Under the pieces are notes generated by a model, which was not told the DNA's origin, made no database searches, and saw only the letters and a list, made by a program, of their open reading frames with translations. From Limonium bicolor (Eukaryota > Streptophyta > Magnoliopsida > Caryophyllales > Plumbaginaceae), in NCBI GenBank assembly GCA_023374045.1, contig CM041783.1, forward strand, positions 96,879,298 through 96,943,297: a stretch of DNA of 64,000 nt, written 5' to 3'. Positions 1 to 12,535 of this stretch are shown one piece after another (the first letter of the stretch is position 1; each line of letters opens with the position of its first letter). A program made the position numbers and the translations under genes.

Positions 1-109
1 GAATGGAGGTTATTTGAGGTAATTAGTGTGCCACAAGGTGTTACAACACATTGGGTGACTTAAGGGAAAATTTGGAACAATTTGGAGAATTCCTAGGAAG
101 TTCCTGCAG

Positions 110-285
110 TAGACCGACCCGGGGGACCGACCCTGGCAGGGTCGGTCGGACTGTAAATGGCAGGTTGAAAATGGTTCTGTTAGAGACCGACCCTGTCTGG
201 GTCGGTCGGATGGGAAAGAAAGACGGTAAATGTCTCTGTAAGAGACCGACCCGAGGGTAGGGTCGGTCGGTAGGGTTGGTCGGAC
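110..285 (+). repeat. A1 inverted-repeat array, three units
   Basis: Three units each begin with GACCGACCC (112, 185, 244) and close with its complement GGGTCGGTC. Spacing is 73 and 59 bp. This is the A1 version of the array also found in A3, A4, B1, B2 and C. Confidence 0.75.
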
Positions 286-1257
286 CTAAACTTGTAAAAA
301 AAAAAGTGACTTATGTAGTTAACCCTAGGGGGTATAATGAAGGTAACCTAGGGTAAGTTAGACATTTAAACATGACATATAATCATGAGAATACTTAGTA
401 AGAATTGAATGTCAAGGAAGATAATTAACCGACGTTACTAAATGTGTTTAGGATTCTCTCAAGGTGGAAACGAATCGAGGCAAGGACCAAGGTATAGTTT
501 TCTTGCAGTCTGTTGTCTACCGGTTTACACCGGCTTGGGTGTTGTTTGCTTTTCTGAGTGTTATGACCTTATAAGACTTAAGGCATGAAAAGAGTTTATA
601 GTTGTTATACATTATGATGTTGTAATGTTGTGACTCCTTTCCCTTGGTGTGTCTAACAAGACCTAAATATTTGCTGGTATGTGACTTAACAAAATATTGT
701 GTGACCACAAACAAGTGCTAATCGGGGGGAGTGAGGAGTCCGGTATGTTCCGGCCACGCGTGTGAGGACGGGAGTCGATGTCATATCTAGTTTGGCTCTC
801 TTGGTGTATGTATGGGTTGTATTCCAATTTGGTCTCAACCTTCCCTTAGCTTATCCAAAGCTAGTTTACTGACTCACGTCGGGCCACAGGGGCATACAAA
901 TGTTGTTTCGGTGTGCTTGGGATTACTATATCCGACACACCTTGGGTTTAAGTTAACCGTTCGATATAACTGGACGGTAACGAGGTTGGTAACGAGCTTA
1001 GCATGAGATTGGCAATAATCTCTAGGCTCACTATGTATACTAACTATGGTGGAAGGTTCCTTGTGTGAACCGATTTTATGGTGTTATGTATTGTTGTGGT
1101 GCTATGCAATTTCCCTTGCTATGCTATGGTATATATATGTTGGATGTTTAAAATGAATGCCATGTTATCATGACAATTGGTTGCGCGTATCCCGGTAGCC
1201 GATGGGCTGCGCGTTAACCATACCAGCAAAGGTTGCTGACCCCCTGGGGGGCTCCAT

Positions 1258-1270
1258 ATTTTTACTGCAG
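1258..1270 (+). promoter_or_regulatory. A1 putative leader splice acceptor
   Basis: A T-rich run ends in TTTTTACTGCAG at 1270, 378 bp before the LTR end. A2 and A4 have the same motif at exactly the same distance. A CCCCCTGGGGGG palindrome lies just upstream. Splicing is inferred, not shown. Confidence 0.4.
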
Positions 1271-1648
1271 GATGAGGATCGAAGAAGCGGAGTGGCTCTA
1301 GATCCTAGGTCGTTGATATACTTTTGGCTATTTTGGTAGTTGAGCCCGGGATGCGCCTGTGCTCCCGTGGCGTTTATTTTGGCGCCGTTTGTTAAACAGT
1401 GGTGGATGTTTACAGTTGGAAGTTGTGATGTAAATTAAATACTCGGTATTGTTGGTTATATATATATGTGGATGTTAGGACCTATGCTCGGGAGTCTGAT
1501 CATTAGACCGATACACTTGTATTTATTCTGCCTAGTTAACCACGTGGGTGGTTAACGGCGTTGTAACACCAAAGCGTTTAGTTATTGTTTGGTTGGTTAT
1601 TTCCGCTGCGATTTCAGTAGTTGGTAGGGGCGTTGTAGGGGTGTTACA

Positions 1649-2945
1649 GTAACCTAGGGTAAGTTGGGCATTAAAAACATGTCATATAATCATGTTGAAC
1701 ACTTAGTAAAATTTGAAGTTAAGTAAATAATTAACCGACATTCTTAAACATGTATAGGAGTGACCTACGGAGGAAATCAATCGAAGCAAGGACCAAGGTA
1801 TGGTTTTCTTGCAGTCTGTTGCCTACCGGTTTACACCGGCTTGTGTGTTGTATGTTTTTCTGTGTGTTTATGTCGTTAGAAGACTTAAACATGTAATGAG
1901 TTTACAGTTGTTCATATTATCGTGATGTTATGATGTGACTCATTTTCCTTGTGTGTGTCTAACGTGACTTACCACCTGTTGTGTATTGGTTGTTAAGTTC
2001 CACCGTGAACTTCTAACAAGTGCTAACTGGGAAGTGAGGAATCCGGTTGTCCGGTCATGCATGTAAGTTAAGAGTAGATATCTGAATCAGATTCGACTCT
2101 TATGTTGTTAAGATTGTTCTCCTTAATTTGGCGTTCAATCTCCCGCTAGCTTCCTCCAAAGCTTACCTATTCTGACTTATGATCGGTTTAGTGGGAACAT
2201 GTATTTGTGTGGTGTGTTCGGGTCACTATATCCGAACCATCTGTGACCTAAGTTACTCGTTCGAATAACAGAACGATAATGAGTGTGTGTAACGAGCTTA
2301 ACATGAGGGTGAACCATTCTCTAGGCTCTTATGTTGTTTAACCTTCTTGGTTTGTTATTGTGGAAAGAGTATCCACTGTGTATGTGATGTTGTGCTATGC
2401 ACTATTGATGCTATGCCACATATTATGTTATGTTATGATATGTTTAAAATGAATGCCATGTTATCATGACAATTAGTTGCGCGTATCCCGGTAGCCGATG
2501 GGCTGCGCGTTAACCATACCTGCCAAGGGTTGCTGACCCCCTCGGGGGATCCATATTTTTACTGCAGGATGAGGATCGAGGAAGCAGAGTGGCTGTAGGA
2601 TCTAGGCTGCAGTTGTACTTTGGTTTATTTTGGATGTTGAGCCCGGGATGCGCTTGTGCTCCCGTGGCATTATATTTTGATCCCGTTAAAACTACTATGG
2701 CGGTATATTGACAGTTTACAGTGTAGGAATGTATTTAAATACTCGGTATTGTATATGATGTATTAATGGTTTTAGTTCTATGCTCGGGAGTCTGATCATC
2801 AGACCGGTACACTTGTATTTATTCTGCCTTGTTAACCACGTGGGTGGTTGACGGCGTTGTAGCACCGAAGCGTTTAGTTATTGTTTAGTCGTTTATTTCC
2901 GCTGCGATTTCAATTAGTTGTGAAGTAAGATGTAGGGGTGTTACA
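1649..2945 (+). mobile_element. A2: 3' part of a second A-family LTR
   Basis: It starts with GTAACCTAGGGTAAG, matching A1 from 343, and follows A1 to a GGGGTGTTACA end, with many substitutions and small indels between them. It is either a diverged tandem copy or, more likely, the downstream part of an older LTR split by A1. No primer-binding site follows, so it is a solo LTR or a 3' LTR. Confidence 0.7.
2555..2567 (+). promoter_or_regulatory. A2 putative leader splice acceptor
   Basis: ATTTTTACTGCAG ends at 2567, 378 bp from the LTR end as in A1 and A4, again just after a CCCCCTCGGGGG palindrome. Confidence 0.4.
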
Positions 2946-3920
2946 GTTTTAATAAATTCAGAACTCCAAAACAACAAGCAATAATCACATGAATAACACA
3001 AATCCACGATGCCAATACACAGTAGATAAGCTTAAGCAGCAACCAACCAACCATATGGATAACACAACATAACCATCAATTAAATGATAATTAAGCTTTA
3101 AGCTTTCGGTAAAACTGTTCCAATCTTAATGAGATTTGTGAGTTATTATATTTTTCTCATAAAATAACTTGATTTTTTTATTTTATACCACTTAGATATC
3201 TTAAATCTCAAGTTTTATCCTTCATATCTCCCTATTGTGCGACAATTTTAGAGGATGCCTCATCATACAATTTTCTTGTTATCCCAAGTTATAATGTGGG
3301 GGCCTACGACAGTAGCCGACACCAGACAGCATGACCCGACCAACGATCAACGTCTTGTTGGAATCACCAATGAGTGGACCAAATAATGTCATCCACCCTT
3401 GTATACAACGGATACCCAGTTTCCTAGCTTGGATTTCTCTAAAGAAAATAGTTTTCCCATCATTTATTAATGATTACAACCATATTTACCTAAGGAATGT
3501 ACATAGATAATTTTATTCGATTGATAGGTGATCCAATATTGTATATTCAATGGAAATTTAATCCAATTTTCACTTGCCATTTATTAAGGAATTTCTTTTT
3601 ATCACTAGAGAAATATGCTTAAATAGTTCACATAGATAACTCAATGTCTTATCTTACCTTTCTTAATATTATGTTCCCCAAGTCTCATTTACACTTGTCT
3701 ATATATACTTAAGTTTGTGTTTATATAATTCAAAGTCATGTAATAGAAAATAAATTAACCAAACCAAATCAGCACACAATGCAAGCAAGCACACAAATCC
3801 AAGGGAAACTCTCGGGGTATTCGAACTACATAACACTATACCTTATATACCCGAGCGTAATGCCAATCTGCACCAAGCGTCTAATCACAATTAAAGCTGA
3901 TCAAATGGACGGGCATGCCG
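2946..3920 (-). mobile_element. very diverged LTR remnant, probably D-related
   Basis: AT-rich and without a gene. Around 3297-3350 the order of motifs (GGGGGCCTACGACAGTAGCC then CCGACCAACGA) resembles D's LTR at 7765-7830 (CACCCACGGCAGTAGCC then CCGACCAACGA). The rest is too decayed to place by eye, so the assignment is tentative. Confidence 0.3.
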
Positions 3921-4814
3921 TGAAATACCCCTAACTAATTAAACATTGATTAAATATTTAAACAATTAAATTAAGGCCTAAGCATGCCTTAAAACCAATT
4001 TAAAAACAACAATGGTCAACATAAAGCAAATATTGCACCCTTTGACCATTTAGGGTAAATATATACCCAAATGAACTCCATAGGACCTAGTATTTTGTCC
4101 TAAGCATCGTAATTCATAAATTAACGTAATAAAATTATTGGAAAACACTCCGACATAAAGAACAAGCATTAACATGCTTAAAAGTCACTTAGGGCAAAAA
4201 TGTGCTCTAAGAAACCTTAAAGGTCTTGTGACCTCCATTACAGTCCAAATTGCATTTCTAAGTTTAATAATCATGTAATGGATATAATAAAACCATTACC
4301 AAAGAAAACCAAGCCCTAAAAAAAGTTTTAACACAAAATGTGTCTTAAGACACCTTAAAGCACATTTTTGTGTATAACTTCACAAATATTGACTTTTTGT
4401 CATTTTAAGACCTAGATTACATTCTTTATAATATTAATGTGACATGATAAACTTTATTATAATGTCTAAATCAAGTTTTGAAAATAAAAATCAAAATGGG
4501 TGATTTGGGGTGAATAGTACCCAAAATAACACTTAAATTGCTAAACAAAACCAAGGTCAATGATCACCCCTTGACCTTGACCATCTAATGCCGTTTAATT
4601 ATGGCTCTCTTCTGATCAGATAGCCGGCCCCAAAGTAGATAACCATGACCACATTTAACTATTTCATAAACTAAGACTTATACCACTTTATGACATAGAA
4701 TAATCAGACTCATTCTTCCACTTGGCAGCCCCTTACGGCAGCCTTAAAGGCTTTCCCTTATTAGTAGAAACCCACTTAAATATCTAAGCTGCCTAATGAG
4801 TCAACATGCACTAT

Positions 4815-4930
4815 TTCCTTTTTATAACATTATCACCTTAAGAAGCCAAGTTTGACACTCTTCTTCACTTCCTTCATTCCAGTCGTCTTCTTCATCAGCT
4901 CAAACCCTCTCTTTTTTCTCCTTTCAAACC
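4815..4930 (+). promoter_or_regulatory. F LTR putative promoter: TATA-like box and pyrimidine patch
   Basis: TTTTTATAACAT near 4818 is followed by a long CT-rich stretch (about 4858-4925), as is common at plant transcription starts. It lies just before the first donor-like site. Confidence 0.4.
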
Positions 4931-4971
4931 GAGAAGAGCATCCAACTTCAATGAGAAGATCTCTTAATCTA

Positions 4972-5327
4972 GGTAAGCTCCTAAGTCACATATAAGTTCA
5001 TTCTCTTCCTCTTTTCTTCTTCTTGTCAATGAGCTGATCAAATCCTATTTCCATCCTCTATCCCAGTGTGAGTTGATGCTCAAAGTTGGAGGGGTTTCGC
5101 GGCTGGAAAACCAAGAGGAGGAAGAAACCAAATTTAAGTTATTTTCTAAGGTAAACCATGCATTAAGCTAGCTAACCTTCTACTCTTTATTTCTGAATTT
5201 CTTCCTTGAATTCTTCATCTTATTCTCTTCTTCTTAGCGTGTGTTTCCTGTGGAGATATCAACCTCCTCATCTGCTGCTTCAAAGGGTGCTAAGAAGCTA
5301 CTTTAAAGTCATTTTTGGAAAGGTAAA
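4972..5327 (+). promoter_or_regulatory. F LTR putative leader splice donors
   Basis: GT of AGGTAAG at 4973, AAGGTAAA at 5151 and AAGGTAAA at 5323: spacing 178 and 172 bp. Acceptor-like CTATCCCAG (ends near 5067) and TTCTCTTCTTCTTAG (ends near 5238) would leave exons of about 84 nt and introns of about 90 nt. Inferred from sequence only. Confidence 0.4.
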
Positions 5328-5371
5328 ATACTAGCCATTGTTACCTTGTATTACTGGTTGATGTGTTGTCA

Positions 5372-5690
5372 CTAGTAGAAAAATGATTAAAAGATACGGT
5401 CTATAAACGACGGTTTTTAAAATAACCGTCTCTAAAATGTTGAGGTGGCGCGCGGGTGAGTGTTACTCATTTTAAAAGACGGTTCGTAGAATCCGTCATT
5501 TAAAGTCATATTATGAATAGAAGGTTTAGAAGATAAAAGATGGGCTACAACGAACCGTCGTTTTTTTTCTTTGCATTCGCGCCGTCTTTGTTCTTAAACG
5601 ACGGTTAAATGTAAACCGTCTCTTTTATCTGTTGACATCGTTGACCTACGGTTCTTAAAACGACGATTATTCCAGAACCGCCTCTTAAAA
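5372..5690 (+). repeat. CACTA terminal and subterminal repeats
   Basis: CACTAGTAGAAAAA is followed by many copies of ACGGTT / AACCGTC in both orientations (near 5396, 5411, 5430, 5480, 5551, 5597, 5614, 5645), typical of transposase-binding subterminal regions. Spacers contain TTAAAA-type runs. Confidence 0.6.
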
Positions 5691-6750
5691 CCCTAATATA
5701 TTTTATTCTACCCCGCCATATTTTCTTTCTTCTTCCTCCGATCACGCCTGCATGTTCTAACTTCTGTCGATCACCGTCTCTTTCGCGTCGTCCCTCTTCT
5801 GCCATTGTCGCCACCAATCGCTACCCATCCACAACCACATACTGTTGCTACTTCTGCTCACCGTCCCTCTTCCGCCACCGCGAACGCTAGCGCGCTTCTG
5901 CTAGCCGTCTCCACCAGCAGATGCGCCCTGCTTCTTCTCTAAGGCGCTAGAATCGGTAATAATCTCAACTAAGCTTCTCCTCCTCACCACCAATTAAGCC
6001 ATTCTTCTGTACATTGTGAATTTAGTAAAGATGTGATAAGTTGGGAGAACCAATTACATTGATCATACGGCGGCACTGTTCTGTTTATTTATACTGATTC
6101 GGGCGGCTCTGATTGTGTATGCATTAATCGATTTCTATCTTCCCTCGTCAATTTTGTGTCAATGCTCCTGTATTTCTGTATGATTGTTAGCGATTTTTTG
6201 TATCTGATGTTCGTTTGAGACAAGAATTGTGAGCAATTGCATGTGTACCGTGTTTTTCTCAAGGATTGTTAATTAACTGGATTATTTTCCCAGTACTTTG
6301 AAGTAGCTTTTCTGAAAATATTGCTAGCAGAATACAACAGAGTAGAATTCAAACAGTAGCAGGGGCATGGATATAAGCAGCAACTAATTTGTTAAAAACG
6401 TGTAGAGTTAGCATTATACTATCGCATTCTGTTTGGTTTTATAAGCCTTTTTATGGCCTGTTTAAACTATTACTAGTGGAACAATACAATCCTTGAAGTT
6501 GTTGTTTTATTACCCACTCTGTGCATTATAATACCACATTCTTAAGCATTTGTATAACAATATCTAAGCCTCTTGTTGCTTATGTTTTCTGCTGCTAAAA
6601 CGCATTAGAGTGTCTAAACAATATCAACTGATGTCTCTACTTGCACCTGGTGAAATAAACAATAAGTATCATAAGCAGTAGAATAATTCCAGTGGTGAGA
6701 GTAGATGTGGTTAAGTTGTTAAGCTGCTGTCAAACTGCTGTTTTCTTGTT

Positions 6751-6814
6751 CCAACTCTGCAGCCAAATAATCCAACTCTGTAGCCAAATAATCCAACTCT
6801 ACTGCCAAATAAAT
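6751..6814 (+). repeat. 21-bp tandem repeat, three copies
   Basis: CCAACTCTGCAGCCAAATAAT is repeated with a few changes at 6751, 6772 and 6793. Confidence 0.8.
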
Positions 6815-7479
6815 CTTCCAACTTAGATGAACAGATTCACTTAATTGAGTTGATGTGGTTTACTTGCCTATTGATAAACAAAAACAAAAAGAGAAGAAAA
6901 AACATATTAACCAGATGATCACTGCATTATAACAACATATAAATTCTGAAACTATGCACCATAACAACACCTAGCTGAATGCATTATATGACAACTTCAG
7001 CTGGAATTAAATGATATGTTTTTCTACCGCTGTTTTGCTGCTGATGAGGCCACACCTTCAGCAGTTTTCTTAAGCACCATTCAAGTGTAACACCATCTGT
7101 TTTAGGATCTGGTTTCACCACTGTTTGAAGTAGAAGATGAGGGATGGTTGAGCATGTTTATAGTCTGAAAAACAGAAGTATAGATGCAGTATTATTTATA
7201 CCATGATTGAACTAATAATTCACATTATTTTCCTTGCTTCAATGGTTAATATTAGTCCAAGTTTGTTGCTGTAATAGATGTCTGTTTTAGAAATTCATAG
7301 GCCATGATATAACTCATGTTTGCTTCTGTTTTTCCTGCTCAATAATGCCCCTTTCATAGCACCTTAACTTCCATAAAAAAATTGCTCATTCCCAATCAGT
7401 TTGGACTGCTGCCCAAGTGTCACATTATGGGTATTATATTTTTGCACTTTCGAGCTATGTCTCAGTTTCTTTTGCACTT

Positions 7480-10400
7480 TCGAGTAATAACAATATAATG
7501 TACAACGTACATTCGCCGTAGCGTACAGTTTTCATATTTAATTTACCTTAGCCTTGTAGGCTCCATCCAACCATCAACACACAATAAAATAACCACAAGT
7601 ATAACCAATGAACAACAAAGCGAAACAATGAGAATAATACACAAGTATTAAGTCTCGTCCATGGTATTGTTCGCCACTGTATAAGTCTCAATTGTTTTAG
7701 TTGTTCAGTTATACCTAGTGACAATGTCTCGTTAAAACGACATGTCTCTAGTTACCTATATATTATGGCGGGTCACCCACGGCAGTAGCCACTCCAACGG
7801 TAGAGTCTCCGACCAACGAGCCATTCTAGCTCACGGGAAATTTTCTTGATACTTACGGACCCGTACGCGGACATCCTGGTATCGTTTTTGTGATCACAGC
7901 GCGCACCAAGAGCCACATCCTCTTAGCTTTACTTCCATTCCATTAATTAATTAATTATACCATCGCATCGCATTACCAAATTTTCTAACACAGCAGACTA
8001 AGGTCATTAGTCCAATCCGGAGTCTGTAAACTCGGGATCCAGTGCTAGATACAAGAGCGGCATATAGAAAGGCCAATGCTCCGTATAAAAGTCTCAGATT
8101 ATATGTATATGTTATTATCATAGTGCTACAACGTTTTACTTACGTTCCTTATATTTCATATAAGATAGCACCATAGCCGCTAGTTCGTTTTATATATATA
8201 GGTTCATATATACGAACCAATACTGTTAACTCAACAACAGTAAATAATAAGCAGCTATAAATATACAGTTCATGCATATTAATTATCACATTCAGACAAA
8301 CAATCTTATCACAGATCACACCGATGTCTGAACTGAGGAAGCCCTCAGGGACAATCAGAGACACATAACAACATACAAGTTATATCAACCAAATCCGAGC
8401 CCAAGGAGCAACCTTAGGACAACTCGGATCAAACCCCTTTACATACCGTTCACCCTGATCGTATCACGGTGGAGTATGAATCAGCAAGATCCTATGCTCC
8501 GTGTAGTCCGCTAGCTTGTCAAGCGTCCTTGTCAGAAGTACAATCTAAACGGTATTAAAACTATAAGTCAGTCTCCATGACTAACTACATCCGATATTTC
8601 CGAATAATAAGTAACCCCGACAGTTCACCCCTGTTTTCTACAGTTGTTTGTTACGGGTTTCTCTAAAACAGTTGGTTTTGTTACTTAAAACTCATACGTC
8701 ATATTTTTCAACTGTTAAGTTCAATTTGTTATATTTCTTTTTAATCTTATCCACCAATTAATTTAGGTATGTAACCTATGGTTGCATGTATTCATGCATA
8801 ATTGTATTATATTATTATTATTTTTTTTGTATTGTATCCAATCCTCATAACTTATAGTTCATGATTATATACTTTTTTTTAAAATGACCACCACCATTAA
8901 ATCATATGGTTTCCAACCAAAATATTTATCCACCTCATATACATTATCCTTGTGTATGTATATATTTACCACGTAGGTAATTCCCATGAGTTTAATAAAC
9001 TCTTATATCATATGTTACATTTTATCATCTTATGTTAGATGATTATTCCCATTAGTTGTATTGTATTGTACAACTTATATTAAGATTGTTATCCTAATAT
9101 TATGTAACATTTTATGTTGTACATTTACAACTCCTATGGTTCATTCCATAAACACCTTAGTTTATAAATCCCATTTATTTATAGTTTGTCACATTATTTT
9201 ATGTGAGTACCCTTCCTTATATTAATTCCATCTAAACCATATCATTGTCATAGCATTTATAACATTGTAGACCTTAGTCTAAAATTCATCTTTCAACTCT
9301 TATTAACTCGGTATAGCCCTTAACTTAATTTAAATTCCGTTTGACCACATAACATTTTGTAATGTTATACCATACACTAATATCATTTGATATGATATTT
9401 TTATTTCCTTTAACTTAAACCTATAGTTTTTATACAAAACTATTGTATATTGCCTCATAGGCATATATTAAACCTTATACTTTTCCTTAAACCATAATTT
9501 CCTTTATTTACAAAATCACCCCTTTCTTTTTACCATGTTATATATACCATTTAATATAACATTTCTAACTTATAAAAGAGCATAACCTATGGTTATTTTT
9601 TGTAAATTCCGTACAGCCCTTGTGTTGTTTTATAATTGCCATTTGGCCCTATTTATAACATATAGTTCAATAATTCACTAAAACCATATATTATACACAT
9701 ATCTTAATAAATTCTCTTAATAATTCTAAAAATCACCAAATTCCACCAAAGGGTTATAAATATCCTTATTAACCCATATTCTCTTGGTATTTACCATTCC
9801 ACCATCTATATTTCACCAAAGTGTCATAATGACATAATAACTATATATTATACATATATAGTTTATTTTAATTCCAAAGACAACCCAATAAATTCCTAAA
9901 AATTCCTAATAGCCCATGGGTGTTTAAAATACCATTCTACACCCTTTATTTTTGGTAATAACATATTTACCACATATGTTATAAAAATATTACCATTAAA
10001 TACATAACTTATTATAAAACCTTAAATAAGTTATCTAACTTATTTATTTTGGTCAAAACCTAGCATATCGTCATTGTTGACCTCCTTAATATTTCCTTGA
10101 CCATTAATTCCTAATAATTACGGTTTGCACCCAAACTTTCTAGAAATCACCATTTAACCCCAAAACTTTATAAATCTTATAAACTTTATTTTTACTCCTT
10201 TTTACCTCTAATTTTCGGCCTTATTATTCTAAAGTCCTTAAATTTAATTTAATTACACCTAATACCCCATTTATTTTTGGTAATGCATTTATACTACTTA
10301 AACTTAATTAAAAGCTTGTAAATGCATAAATAAAATGGCCTAAAATACATGGCCTTATTACAAACTTTGGCTTGCAAAATAAATTACACATAAATGTCCC

Positions 10401-12516
10401 AAAATACATATAAATTTTCGGCCACACCATAGATTCTTTGTTTAATTACCAAACTTCCACATAATGTCTTAAATTTGACAATTATGTTAATTAAATCTCT
10501 TAAATGACTAGCTTAATTTATCTTAGTCATTTTTTCCCATTTCTAGGTCAATATAACCGATATTTATCATTTCACTCTCGGCCATACTTATATATAAGCT
10601 TAGAAATTATAAAAATCATAGATTTAAGGTGTTTATACCTTGATTTGCTTGAATAATTCCTTGTTTGAATTCAGCCAGCCTTAGATAAAATTTCCAAAGC
10701 TTCTCTTGCATGTTTCAAACAGCAAACAAGGCCTAGTTAGTCTCTAAGAAAGATCTAACCATAAGAAGTAATTTAATGTAAGATTTAAGGCAAAAATCAC
10801 CTTAAAAATGCAAGGAGAGTTCAAGATGGTTTCGGCCTGAATCAAACACACCACAAGGTGTTAGATCCACCATATTGACATAGGAAATAACTAGATCTCA
10901 ACAAGCTACCTTGTTATTAGGTTTTACCTTGGAAAAATGCCTTAAAAGAGGGTATTTCCTTTGGATCTCGGCCATCCTTGCTCCAAATGGCTAACCAACA
11001 GCTTCCACATGAACAGGAGAAGAAGATGAGGCTATGACCAAAGTTTCACAGCCGAACTTGAAGGGAATCAAAAGTTATGAGCTTAAAGCACATTTTTACC
11101 TTAAATGGTCAAGACTTGAACTTCCCTCCTTAGATCTGGTTATGTACGAAACCAACACTTCCTTTAACCTCCAAATCACTCTACATAGATGTATAGAAAA
11201 GGTTGGAGTGTAAATCAATCGAAAAAAGAAAGAAAGATGAAGAAAATGGGCATTTTTATGCCTTAGGAGCTTACCTAGAGCTTGAGATCTCTCCAATGGA
11301 GTTAGCACACTTACCCACGGTTGGAGGGGAGCCAAAGAGAGCTCTTGGGCAGAGCAAACTCGGCTGGAAAGAAAGAATGAAGGAGGATGACCTAATATTG
11401 CCTTAAAGTCATTTTTTTGAATATTTTGCGACTTTAGTGAATTGATGACTCATCAAGTCTGATTGGGGTTGGATGATTGAAGCTCAATCAGTGGAGAAAG
11501 CAATAGGGGGCAGCCGTCCAAGATAAGGGAAGGTAGGGTAGTGTTTGATTCAAATTTTGATTGAAAATGGAGTAAATATGTTACTTTAATTCATTTAATG
11601 AATGTGTGACTCATCTCTTGTCTTGTACCAGCTTGGAGCACCGAAATGCAAGGAGGAAGAGGAGCAAGTGGAGGCTCCAATTCGGCTGGCTCACATGGGT
11701 AAGGTAAGTGGAGCCCACTTTTTTTGTTTTATAAGGTAAAGTTTGTCTTTTTTGTTATTTTATGTAAAAGTAAGAGCATATATTTAATTTTCACATGTCT
11801 CTTGTCTCTTGGTCTGTTAAGAGACTTAATTATCTGATCTTATGTAGTCCATTTCGTGGTCAATGGTCAACATTGACCAACTTAGCCAATGTTGACCCAA
11901 ACGGGCCCCACATTAGGGTTTTATTAATATTTTAATATTAAATTTCTAAAAAATTGTAAATTTATGGGATTAAATTCCTAATATCATATAATATGATATT
12001 TTATCATATTTAAAGGTATTTATAACCTTTTAGCTCATTTAAAACCAATTTAAAAGACAATTTCACAAAAACGTGCTTTAAGGAGTTTTAGCGCACATTT
12101 TGTGTTGCCTGGTGGTTCTGAGTTCTGTTTTCTTTGACAACGGTCTTGTTGTGTTCCTTACATGATATTTGATCATGTAATTCAATTTTATATCATTTAG
12201 AGGTCATTTGATTTTTAAGGTTTTCCTAGAGCACCTTTTTGCCCTTTTTGACCTTGAAGCATGAAAATGCTTTTTCTTTGTGTTGGAGTGTTGTCCAACG
12301 GTTATAATATGTTTAGTAGTATGTTAATATGCTTAGGACAAATTTTTAGGTTGTAAGAAGTCTATTTGGGTATTTATTTACCCTTAACAGTCAAAGGGTG
12401 CAACATCTTGTTTTATGTTGACCACTGTTGTTCTCAGTTGACTTTTAAGGCATGTTTAGGCCTTAATTAATATGATTAAATATTTAATCCATGTTTTATA
12501 AGTTTCGGGTATTTCA
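7480..12516 (-). repeat. D 3' LTR, truncated at its 3' end
   Basis: It matches 31505-36539 with scattered substitutions and small indels. Its 5' end on the minus strand is TGAAATACCCG at 12516. The 609 bp corresponding to 30896-31504 are missing; the break has TCGAG in common with the flank. AT-rich and non-coding; the short reading frames here are not conserved genes. Confidence 0.85.
10637..11277 (-). promoter_or_regulatory. D 3' LTR putative leader splice donors
   Basis: On the minus strand, (A/T)AGGTAA-like sites start at 11274, 11099, 10927, 10800 and 10638: the first spacings are 175 and 172 bp. An acceptor-like CTATGTAG precedes the second site, leaving an exon of under 100 nt. Confidence 0.35.
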
Positions 12517-12535
12517 ATCTACCCCCCTTAAAAAG
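12517..12535 (-). promoter_or_regulatory. D polypurine tract
   Basis: Reads TTTTTAAGGGGGGTAGAT on the minus strand directly against the LTR start TGAAATACCC: the plus-strand primer site. Confidence 0.85.

Larger units (their letters stand above)
1..1648 (+). mobile_element. A1: 3' part of a long Ty3/gypsy LTR, cut by window start
   Basis: The right end GGGGTGTTACA is the usual 3' LTR end in this window. The sequence matches, in reverse, the start of the A4 LTR at 58877 onward, including the inverted-repeat array, the GCGCGTATCCCGGTAGCC stretch and the CCCCCTGGGGGG palindrome. The 5' part lies outside the window. What follows at 1649 matches A1's own sequence from 343, so A1 probably sits inside a related LTR (A2), with GTAAC at 1649-1653 as the expected target duplication. 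No coding sequence is seen. Confidence 0.8.
3921..5371 (+). mobile_element. F: 5' part of a D-related LTR
   Basis: It starts TGAAATACCCC. The next several hundred bases follow D's LTR start read on the minus strand from 12516 (same order: ATTAAATATTTAA, TAAGGCCTAAGCATGCC, GGTCAACATAAA, GCACCCTTTGAC, TTGTCCTAAGCAT). It ends where the CACTA terminus begins, and its 3' part is not seen in the window. No coding sequence. Confidence 0.7.
5372..7479 (+). mobile_element. CACTA/EnSpm-like DNA transposon, one end
   Basis: It begins CACTAGTAGAAAAATG, the form of CACTA-superfamily termini, followed by clustered subterminal repeats. The matching right terminus (ending CTACTAGTG) is not found before D's truncated LTR starts near 7480, so the element is truncated or its limit is uncertain. 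The region from 5690 to 6000 is C-rich without a long reading frame and might be leader or captured sequence. Nothing resembling a transposase is readable. Confidence 0.55.

Noticed and set aside
5755..5945. Possible first exon of a host gene
   Set aside because: C-rich with no sustained frame and no splice-supported continuation; it lies within the CACTA-like element.
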